DNA of 47,379 bases from Brucellaceae bacterium (GTDB lineage Bacteria > Pseudomonadota > Alphaproteobacteria > Rhizobiales > Rhizobiaceae): positions 1-47,379 of the forward strand of contig JACKJW010000019.1 in assembly GCA_020637755.1 (NCBI GenBank), written 5' to 3'. The first letter of the stretch is position 1; each line of letters opens with the position of its first letter. A program made the translations under genes and the position numbers. A model generated the notes under the pieces. It had not been told where the DNA came from. It ran no database searches and saw nothing but the letters and a program-made list of their open reading frames with translations. Shown piece after piece: positions 41,093 to 47,379 of this stretch.

Positions 41093-43018
41093 TCAGCCCT
41101 TTGCCGGAAGCAGGAAGCCCGCGAAGAAATCCGCCAGCTCCGCCGTCGCATCCAGCGGCAGCACATGGGCAATATACTGATCCGGACGCACCACGATCAT
41201 GCAGCCCTTGGTCCGGTCGATGCCGCGCATGTCGTAAATGTCTCCAACACCCTTGTGATCCACGCAGAACGCCTTTTCATGGTCCTGCAGGCCGAGCTTG
41301 CCCTTTTTCGGGATGAGCAGCGACGGCATGGAACCATAATCGAGCTGGTCGAAGGTCTGCTGGAAGACCGCGCGCACATCGATCACCGCGTCGATGTCCT
41401 CACCAGCGCGCGTATGGCGGCGCACCGGCGATCCGGCATCGGTTTCCAGCCAGTCGCACAGGTTCGCCATGGCAGAACCGGGCTTGCCGTTATCGCCAGC
41501 ACCGGCAAAGGCGTAGATGCGCCAGCGGCCATCGGCTTCGGCCGCATGACCGAGCTGCATCTGCTTGGCATCGCCGAGACGGACCACCGGGGCCGAGTGG
41601 AAGCGGCGTCCGACCTCCTCGCCCGTGGCGAGCGATTGATGAACGGCCGACCCGATCAGCTTGGACTGGTCATATTTCACGGCAAGGCCGCCAGTGAATT
41701 CCAGGTTTTCCTTGAACTGCCGAACAATACGCGGCTCGCCGCCCACGTCGGCCGAGCTTTCGCCGGGCGGAGCCGACATGATGCGCGCCCATTCATGGTC
41801 GGTATCGACAAGGCGCTTGGCTTCCAGCCAGCGCTCGGCCGAATAGGAATGCAGCAGGCTCTTGTCGGCCCGGCCCTGAAACACGTGGGCAAGCTTCCAG
41901 CCAAGGTTGAACGTGTCCTGCATGGAGACGTTCATGCCCTGCCCCGCCTTCGGGCTGTGGGTGTGGCAGGCGTCGCCGGCGGTAAAGACGCGCGGGGTGC
42001 GCGTCGCCTTTTCGGCTTCCGGCACATCGTCGAAACGGTCGGTCATGCGGTGACCGATCTCATAAACAGACCACCACACCACTTCCTTAACATCGACCGT
42101 ATAGGGCGCCATGATGCGGTTGGCCGCCGCGATGATGTGGTCCTTGGTCAGGTTGCGGTTGGCGACACGCTCATCCTCGTTCAGCTTGTCGAGTTCCACA
42201 TACATGCGGAAGAGATAACCGCCTTCGCGCGGCAGGATGAGCACATTGCCCTCGTTGGCCGAGGCAATCAGGCACTTCTGGCGCACATCCGGAAAGTCGG
42301 TATTGGCGAGGATGTCCATCACACCCCAGGCCTGATGGGCGGCATCGCCGTGCAACTCGCCGCCGATGGCCTTGCGGACATTGGAGCGCGCACCATCGCA
42401 GCCGACCACGTAATTGGCGCGGATGGTCTTGCGCTGGCCCCAGTTGACGCCCGTATCCTCCAGCGTGACCGTGACGGGATGATCGTCCGTGGTGGGATCG
42501 ACCGTCAGGTCCACCAGTGACCAGTTGTAGTCCACCGACAGGCGCGCGGGAGAATTTTCCATCACGTCAATGAAGAGCTGGTGCAGGCGCGCCTGGTTGA
42601 TAAGGATGTGCGGCATTTCGGAGCTGTCATCCGCCACGTCCTGGACGCGACCGATGCGCTTGATATGGGACGGATTGGCCGGGTCCGGCATCCAGAAATT
42701 CGTCTGGTTGACCCAGTAGCTTTCGCGCTTGACCTTGTCGGCGAAGCCGAAGGCCTGGAACATTTCCATCGTGCGCGTGTTGATACCGTCTGCCTTGCCC
42801 TTTTCGATGTTGCAGGGGCTGGCTTCCACGATCATCGTGTCGATCTCGGGGAACTGCGAAAGCTGGGCGGCCAGGCAAAGGCCGGCCGGGCCGGTGCCTG
42901 CGATCAGCACATCCACCTTTTCCGGCAGCGGCGCATGCGGCGAGCGGTCGCGCCTGTTCGGGGCCGCATTTTTCAGGTCCGGATCACCGCCACGAAAACC
43001 CTGGTCGTAATACTGCAT
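41093..43018 (-). CDS. FAD-dependent aromatic monooxygenase (phenol 2-monooxygenase/3-hydroxybenzoate 4-monooxygenase type)
   Basis: A class A flavoprotein hydroxylase of 641 residues acting on a phenolic substrate with NADPH and oxygen. The FAD-binding GTGPAGLC is near residue 42, the DG motif is VVGCDGARSNVRKAI, and the second FAD motif is FTAGDACHTHSPKAGQGMN. A C-terminal thioredoxin-like domain (from about 470) is typical of the phenol hydroxylase/MobA-3HB group. ATG 43018 follows GGAGGAG. It is divergent from marR; an inverted repeat overlaps its likely promoter. The opening MQYY.QGFRGGDP recalls 3-hydroxybenzoate 4-hydroxylases. No ring-cleavage gene is adjacent, so the pathway is incomplete here. 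Confidence 0.92.
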   Translation of the reverse strand: MQYYDQGFRGGDPDLKNAAPNRRDRSPHAPLPEKVDVLIAGTGPAGLCLAAQLSQFPEIDTMIVEASPCNIEKGKADGINTRTMEMFQAFGFADKVKRESYWVNQTNFWMPDPANPSHIKRIGRVQDVADDSSEMPHILINQARLHQLFIDVMENSPARLSVDYNWSLVDLTVDPTTDDHPVTVTLEDTGVNWGQRKTIRANYVVGCDGARSNVRKAIGGELHGDAAHQAWGVMDILANTDFPDVRQKCLIASANEGNVLILPREGGYLFRMYVELDKLNEDERVANRNLTKDHIIAAANRIMAPYTVDVKEVVWWSVYEIGHRMTDRFDDVPEAEKATRTPRVFTAGDACHTHSPKAGQGMNVSMQDTFNLGWKLAHVFQGRADKSLLHSYSAERWLEAKRLVDTDHEWARIMSAPPGESSADVGGEPRIVRQFKENLEFTGGLAVKYDQSKLIGSAVHQSLATGEEVGRRFHSAPVVRLGDAKQMQLGHAAEADGRWRIYAFAGAGDNGKPGSAMANLCDWLETDAGSPVRRHTRAGEDIDAVIDVRAVFQQTFDQLDYGSMPSLLIPKKGKLGLQDHEKAFCVDHKGVGDIYDMRGIDRTKGCMIVVRPDQYIAHVLPLDATAELADFFAGFLLPAKG

Positions 43019-43045
43019 GTGTGTCTCCTCCCGGCGCTCTGGCCA

Positions 43046-43069
43046 ATTTAATAAGTGTACATATTAAAT
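43046..43069 (-). promoter_or_regulatory. MarR-type operator over the monooxygenase promoter
   Basis: A perfect inverted repeat ATTTAATA-N8-TATTAAAT lies 28 nt upstream of the monooxygenase start. TTGACT (43093-43088, minus strand) with a 19-nt spacer gives TTTAAT as a -10 inside the repeat. Repression by the adjacent MarR protein is a natural inference. Confidence 0.65.
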
Positions 43070-43098
43070 CCCAGAAACCGGGCCCGGAGTCAAGATAG

Positions 43099-43121
43099 TT
43101 TTTGCACTTATCATTTTTGCA
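43099..43121 (+). promoter_or_regulatory. Tandem TTTTTGCA repeats upstream of marR
   Basis: TTTTTGCA occurs at 43099-43106 and again at 43114-43121, 15 nt apart. TTGCAC followed by TAATTG after 16 nt (43102-43129) could be the marR promoter. The repeats may be a second binding site. Confidence 0.4.
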
Positions 43122-43168
43122 TGTAATTGTCGGGCGAGATCAGGCGCTTGGTGCGAGGAGGAGCGGAA

Positions 43169-43633
43169 ATGACGGCCAGTTCAAACATGCCGGGCCACCT
43201 GATCCGCCGGCTGCACCAGATTTCCACTCATGTCTTCACGCAGCGCCTGCGCGATGCAGGCCATGATTTCACGCCTGTGCAATTCTCGGCACTCGACGCG
43301 CTCTATCACAATCCGGGGGTGGATCAGGCAGGCCTTGCCGATGCCGTCGCGAAGGACCGGGCGACCATCGGGGCCGTCGTGGAGCGGCTGGAGCAGAAGG
43401 GCCTGCTGGAGCGCAGGCAGAACGAACAGGACCGCCGCGCGCGCATCCTGACCCTGACGGACAAGGGCACGCAAACCATCCGCGACCTGCTGCCACTGGT
43501 CGAGAGCTTGCAGGCCGACATCCTGCCGGGGCTCGATGAGGACGAGTATCGCCGCTTCGTCGAACTGGCGGCCAAGGCTGCCCATGCGGCCGGCGCGCTG
43601 CCGCCCGGATCCCGCTCCGGCGACGGCGACTGA
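43169..43633 (+). CDS. MarR-family transcriptional regulator
   Basis: A 154-residue dimeric winged-helix regulator. The DNA-binding part is seen in GLADAVAKDRATIGAVVERL and the wing in ERRQNEQDRRARILTLTDKG, the usual MarR signature. ATG 43169 follows GGAGGAG at 3-7 nt; an upstream in-frame ATG would lack the site. It is divergent from the aromatic monooxygenase, and the inverted repeat between them is a probable operator. The inducer is likely the aromatic substrate or product. Confidence 0.93.
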   Translation: MTASSNMPGHLIRRLHQISTHVFTQRLRDAGHDFTPVQFSALDALYHNPGVDQAGLADAVAKDRATIGAVVERLEQKGLLERRQNEQDRRARILTLTDKGTQTIRDLLPLVESLQADILPGLDEDEYRRFVELAAKAAHAAGALPPGSRSGDGD

Positions 43634-43674
43634 GCGCGCACCTCCAGCCGGTCACCCAAAGCGCATCGGGAAAC

Positions 43675-43896
43675 TCAGGCTGCCTTGACCGGACGCACCT
43701 TCGCGGCCGCCTCGCGCACGAGCGGCTGGAACAGCTCCGGCTGGCTTTCCAGCAGTTCAAAGAGCTGACGGCGCATGCGCGGCTCCCAGAAATCGCTCAA
43801 GTGCGCGGCGATCCCCGTGACGGCCTCATCATGCGGCCGGGTGGCAAAGAAGGTGGCGATCTGGTTCGCCATGCGGGCAAGCTTGTCAGGCGACAT
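43675..43896 (-). CDS. fdsD: Formate dehydrogenase delta subunit FdsD
   Basis: The small subunit of soluble NAD-dependent formate dehydrogenase, 73 residues. The signature MSPDKLARMANQIATFF at the N-terminus and HLSDFWEPRMRRQL in the middle are typical. ATG 43896 follows AAGGAG about 10 nt upstream, within the end of fdhD, and the two genes overlap by 11 nt. It is the last gene of the operon. Its role in enzyme stability or assembly is family knowledge. Confidence 0.92.
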   Translation of the reverse strand: MSPDKLARMANQIATFFATRPHDEAVTGIAAHLSDFWEPRMRRQLFELLESQPELFQPLVREAAAKVRPVKAA

Positions 43897-44692
43897 GCGG
43901 CAAGGCTCCTTCGCGGATACGGCCGGGATGGGTGAAGACTTCAAATTCGTTGCCGCGCACCACGGCGGCCAGCGTGATACCGGCCTGCCGCGCGGCATCA
44001 ACGGCCAGCGCGGTGGGCGCGGACACCGCCAGCAAAAGACCGCAACCGGCACTGGCCGCCTTCTGAATGAGCTCGATGGACACACGGCTCGACAGGACGA
44101 TCGCGCCCAGCTGGAGATCACCGGAAAAGGCACCGATGAGCTTGTCCAGCGCATTGTGGCGACCGACATCCTCGCGCAAAGCAACAAGCCCCTCACCCGG
44201 AATCCAGAACCCCGCGCCATGCACGGCCCGCGTCTGTGCATTCAGTGTCTGCGCCGCCACCATCGCGGCGGCTGCCGCTGCAATCTCCGCCGGGCTGATC
44301 GCAACCCGGGCCGCCACCGCCGGGACGGCGCGCATGGCCGCGTCGATGCTTTCCAGCCCGCACATGCCGCAGCCGACCGGCCCGGCCATGGCACGGCGGC
44401 GCGCGGCAAGCCGCGCCTCGGCATCCGCGGCAATGCGCAGCTGCACGTCAAAGCCGCGCTCCCCCTCAAGCACGGTCACGGCCTCGATCTCGCCGGGGTC
44501 AGCGGCAATGCCCTCGCTCAACGCAAAGCCGCGCGCAAGGTCCTCCAGATCGGAGGGCGACGCCATCATCACCGCGTGGGACACGCCATTGAAGCTGATC
44601 GCAACGGCGGCTTCCGCCGCCAGCACGCGCCGCCCGGCCGAAAACCGGCCGTCACGCCAGTCAAGCGGTGTCTCGGCGCGCGCCGTCTCCAT
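43886..44692 (-). CDS. fdhD: Formate dehydrogenase accessory sulfurtransferase FdhD (FdsC)
   Basis: Transfers sulfur to the Mo-bis-MGD cofactor, which formate dehydrogenase needs for activity. The 268-residue product carries C108 and C111 in GCGMCG, the CxxC motif of E. coli FdhD. The family stretches ALREDVGRHNALDKLIG and ILSSRVSIELIQKAASAG appear with conserved order (the first as V-A-L-R-E-D). It begins 2 nt after the fdsA stop. In Cupriavidus the same place in fdsGBACD is called fdsC. Confidence 0.97.
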   Translation of the reverse strand: METARAETPLDWRDGRFSAGRRVLAAEAAVAISFNGVSHAVMMASPSDLEDLARGFALSEGIAADPGEIEAVTVLEGERGFDVQLRIAADAEARLAARRRAMAGPVGCGMCGLESIDAAMRAVPAVAARVAISPAEIAAAAAAMVAAQTLNAQTRAVHGAGFWIPGEGLVALREDVGRHNALDKLIGAFSGDLQLGAIVLSSRVSIELIQKAASAGCGLLLAVSAPTALAVDAARQAGITLAAVVRGNEFEVFTHPGRIREGALPHVA

Positions 44693-44694
44693 CC

Positions 44695-47379
44695 CTATTC
44701 CGCCGCCTCGATACGGCGTGAACGCTCGCTCAGCGCCTCATAATCCTCCTGCCAGCCGGTGGGGCCGTTGGAGGGCGACACCTGCACCGCCGTCACCTTG
44801 TATTCCGGGCAATTGGTCGCCCAGTCCGAATAATCGGTGGTGATGACATTGGCCTGCGTGCCCGGATGATGGAAGGTCGTGTACACCACGCCCGGCGACA
44901 CGCGATCCGTTATGACGGCCCGCAAGCTGGTCTCGCCCGAGCGGCTGGCGAGTTTCACCAGGTCGCCGTCCCGGATGCCGCGATTTTCCGCGTCATGCGG
45001 ATGGATCTCCAGCACGTCCTGTCCATGCCAGACCACGTTATCGGTGCGCCGCGTCTGCGCCCCCACATTGTACTGGCTGAGAATGCGCCCGGTCGTCAGC
45101 AGCAGCGGGAAGCGCGGACCGGTCTTCTCGTCGGTTGCCACGTAATCGGTGCGGATGAACCGGCCCTTGCCGCGCACGAACCCGTCGATATGCATCAGCG
45201 GCGTGCCTTCCGGCGCGTGGTCATTGCAGGGCCATTGCACAGACCCTTTCTCTTCCAGCAGCGCGTAGGTGACATTGGCAAAGCTCGGCGTGGTCGCCGC
45301 AATCTCCGCCATGATCTCGGAAGGATGCGTGTAGCGCCAGTTCGCGCCGCAGGCATTGGCCAGCATCTGGGTCACCTGCCAGTCCTCATGGCCGTTCCTC
45401 GGCGCCATCACCTTTCGCACGCGGTTGATGCGCCGCTCGGCATTGGTGAAGGTTCCGTCCTTTTCCAGAAAGGTCGAGCCCGGCAGGAAGACGTGGGCGT
45501 AATTGGCCGTCTCGTTCAGGAACAGGTCATGGACGATGACGCACTCCATCGCGGCCAGCCCCGCCGAGACATGCTTGGTGTCCGGGTCCGACTGGAGGAT
45601 GTCCTCGCCCTGGCAGTAGAGCGCCTTGAACGTGCCATCGACGGCGGCATCCAGCATGTTGGGGATGCGCAGACCCGGCTCGTCTGAGATCGCGACGCCC
45701 CACATTTCCTCGTAAATCGCGCGCACATCGGCGTTCTTCACATGGCGGTAGCCCGGCAGCTCATGCGGGAACGAACCCATGTCGCAGGAGCCCTGCACAT
45801 TGTTCTGGCCGCGCAGCGGGTTCACGCCGACGCCCGGCCGCCCGATATTGCCGGTCAGCATGGCAAGGTTGGCAATGCCGATGACCGTCGTCGAGCCCTG
45901 GGAATGCTCCGTGACGCCAAGCCCGTAATAGATCGCGCCGTTGCCGCCCGTGGCAAAGAGGCGGGCTGCGGCGCGCAATTCGGCTGCCGGCACGCCGGTC
46001 GGCGCTTCGGTCGCCTCCGGGCTGTTCGCCGGATCAGCGGCGAATTCCGCATAGTCCTGGAACTCGTCCCAGTCACAGCGGGTGCGGATGAAGTCCTCGT
46101 CCATCAGCCCTTCGGTGACGATGACATGGGCGAGCGCCGTGACCACAGCGACGTTTGTGCCGGGTTTGAGCGCCAGATGGTGCGACGCGCGAATATGCGG
46201 ACTTTTCACGAGGTCGATGCGGCGCGGATCGATGACGATCAGCTTGGCCCCCTGCCGCAGCCGCTTCTTCAGCCGCGACGCGAAAACCGGATGGCCGTCC
46301 GTCGGGTTGGCCCCGATGACGATGACGACATCGGTCTCTTCGACGGAATCGAAATCCTGCGTGCCGGCCGACGTGCCGAAGGTCTGGCCGAGGCCGTAGC
46401 CGGTCGGCGAGTGGCAGACGCGCGCGCAGGTGTCGGTGTTGTTGTTGCCGAACACGGCACGCGTCAGTTTCTGGACGAGATAGGTTTCCTCGTTGGTACA
46501 GCGCGACGAGGTGATGACGCCGACGGCATCCTTGCCGTGCTTCTGCTGGATGGCGCGGATGCGTCCCGCGGCAAAGCCCAGCGCCTCGTCCCACGACACT
46601 TCGCGCCACGGCTCGCCGATGGTCTCACGGATCATCGGGTTCAGGATGCGGTCGCGGTGCGTCGCATAGCCATAGGCAAACCGGCCCTTGACGCAGGAAT
46701 GGCCGCGATTGGCCTTGCCATCCTTCCACGGCACCATGCGCACCAGTTCGTCGCCGCGCATCTCGGCCTTGAAGGAGCAGCCCACGCCGCAATAGGCGCA
46801 GGTGGTGACCACCGAATGCTCCGGTTGGCCGATCTCGATGACCGACTTTTCCGTCAGCGTGGCGGTCGGGCATGCCTGCACGCAGGCCCCGCAGGAAACG
46901 CATTCGCTTTCGAGGAAGGCTTCGTGCATGCCGGGCGACACGCGGCTGTCAAAGCCCCTGCCCTCGATGGTCAGCGCGAAGGTGCCCTGTACCTCCTCGC
47001 AGGCCCGCACACAGCGCGAGCAGACGATGCATTTCGACGGATCATAGGTGAAATACGGGTTGGATTCATCCTTCGGCATCCATTGCGCATTGATGGAGCC
47101 GGACGTGTCGCGCGCCTTCACATGGTTGCCGCCCTCGTAACCGTAGCGCACGTCGCGCAGGCCGACCGCACCCGCCATGTCCTGAAGTTCGCAATCGCCA
47201 TTGGCCGCACAGGTCAGGCAATCGAGCGGATGGTCGGAGATGTAAAGCTCCATCACCCCCTTGCGCAGCTGCTTCAGCCGCCCGGTCTGCGTATGGACGA
47301 CCATGCCGTCGGCCGCCGGCGTGGTGCAGGAGGACGGAGTTCCGTTACGCCCCTCGATTTCCACCAGGCAGAGGCGGCA
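44695..47379 (-). CDS. fdsA: NAD-dependent formate dehydrogenase alpha subunit FdsA (5' end cut by window edge)
   Basis: The catalytic subunit that oxidises formate to CO2 at a Mo-bis-MGD centre. 894 residues are visible, with the N-terminus beyond the right edge, where the [2Fe-2S] motif CRLCLVEIEG appears. Next come the NuoG-like HPLDCLTCAANGDC cluster, two ferredoxin clusters (CIVCSRCVRACEEVQG and CVSCGACVQACP), then the molybdopterin domain with its own cluster CAYCGVGC. The Mo-ligand cysteine follows in RVCHSPTGYG; a Cys enzyme, not Sec. The C-terminal domain binds MGD. fdsG and fdsB should lie just beyond the edge. Confidence 0.97.
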   Translation of the reverse strand, partial: CRLCLVEIEGRNGTPSSCTTPAADGMVVHTQTGRLKQLRKGVMELYISDHPLDCLTCAANGDCELQDMAGAVGLRDVRYGYEGGNHVKARDTSGSINAQWMPKDESNPYFTYDPSKCIVCSRCVRACEEVQGTFALTIEGRGFDSRVSPGMHEAFLESECVSCGACVQACPTATLTEKSVIEIGQPEHSVVTTCAYCGVGCSFKAEMRGDELVRMVPWKDGKANRGHSCVKGRFAYGYATHRDRILNPMIRETIGEPWREVSWDEALGFAAGRIRAIQQKHGKDAVGVITSSRCTNEETYLVQKLTRAVFGNNNTDTCARVCHSPTGYGLGQTFGTSAGTQDFDSVEETDVVIVIGANPTDGHPVFASRLKKRLRQGAKLIVIDPRRIDLVKSPHIRASHHLALKPGTNVAVVTALAHVIVTEGLMDEDFIRTRCDWDEFQDYAEFAADPANSPEATEAPTGVPAAELRAAARLFATGGNGAIYYGLGVTEHSQGSTTVIGIANLAMLTGNIGRPGVGVNPLRGQNNVQGSCDMGSFPHELPGYRHVKNADVRAIYEEMWGVAISDEPGLRIPNMLDAAVDGTFKALYCQGEDILQSDPDTKHVSAGLAAMECVIVHDLFLNETANYAHVFLPGSTFLEKDGTFTNAERRINRVRKVMAPRNGHEDWQVTQMLANACGANWRYTHPSEIMAEIAATTPSFANVTYALLEEKGSVQWPCNDHAPEGTPLMHIDGFVRGKGRFIRTDYVATDEKTGPRFPLLLTTGRILSQYNVGAQTRRTDNVVWHGQDVLEIHPHDAENRGIRDGDLVKLASRSGETSLRAVITDRVSPGVVYTTFHHPGTQANVITTDYSDWATNCPEYKVTAVQVSPSNGPTGWQEDYEALSERSRRIEAAE

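Noticed and set aside
41165..42520. A 451-codon plus-strand frame opposite the monooxygenase
   Set aside because: Shadow of the flavoprotein gene; no domain and no ribosome binding site.

Overview
The window is GC-rich chromosomal DNA from an alphaproteobacterium, most likely a member of the Hyphomicrobiales (Rhizobiales). The evidence is dense GC-rich coding, a TadG-like pilus-associated protein, a GcvA-type LysR regulator, an NAD-type molybdenum formate dehydrogenase with its FdhD and delta subunits, a rhizobial-style glgPBCA-X glycogen operon, and an intergenic palindrome that looks like the RIME/REP elements of rhizobia. The genus cannot be fixed from the sequence alone. I see no tRNA, rRNA, CRISPR array, insertion sequence, integrase or phage gene. 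The region reads as ordinary chromosome rather than an island.

Layout. Bases 1-10.1 kb hold envelope and housekeeping genes: an L,D-transpeptidase cut by the left edge, a secreted TadG-like vWA protein, class I fumarase, a small membrane protein, a cupin, a putative secreted metallopeptidase, a GH25 muramidase lipoprotein, a second L,D-transpeptidase, a rhodanese and an SH3-like secreted protein. From 10.1 to 16.5 kb come a DUF971 protein and the molybdenum cofactor genes moaA, mobA and mobB. A DMT transporter, a LysR regulator, a 44-residue protein and a Bcr-type MFS transporter lie between moaA and mobA. From 16.7 to 19.1 kb is a polar amino acid ABC importer (binding protein plus two permeases, no ATPase), followed by the RIME-like palindrome. 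From 19.4 to 24 kb are a 3-hydroxyisobutyrate-dehydrogenase-like enzyme, an ABA4-like membrane protein, a DUF302 protein, an Lrp regulator and a minus-strand operon (nuclease, GST, uracil-DNA glycosylase family). From 24 to 29.6 kb are an orphan membrane histidine kinase, cobT, a DUF1289 protein coupled to a retropepsin-like protease, a TauE/SafE exporter and dusA. From 29.9 to 41.1 kb is carbohydrate storage: an alpha-glucosidase, then glgP-glgB-glgC-glgA-glgX with start and stop codons touching or nearly so. From 41.1 kb to the right edge are a flavin aromatic monooxygenase divergent from a MarR regulator, and fdsD, fdhD and fdsA of formate dehydrogenase, with fdsA cut by the edge.

Connections. 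MoaA, MobA and MobB make the Mo-bis-MGD cofactor that FdsA binds and FdhD prepares, so the two ends of the window are linked functionally. GlgC and GlgA make glycogen, GlgB branches it, GlgP and GlgX break it down, and the alpha-glucosidase upstream can feed glucose in. Two L,D-transpeptidases, a muramidase and an SH3-like protein within 10 kb point to peptidoglycan remodelling. TTAACCAT half-sites, resembling the CtrA motif of rhizobia, lie upstream of the TadG-like gene and of the histidine kinase. The strongest regulatory signals are an inverted repeat over the monooxygenase promoter next to marR, a LysR-type dyad upstream of the 44-residue gene, and a perfect stem-loop between the binding-protein and permease genes.

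I did not find a clearly new multi-gene system. The least explained items are two small genes with good ribosome binding sites (7019-7192 and 13845-13979), the HExxH protein at 6127-6831, the Cys-rich TadG-like protein, and the importer without an ATPase.
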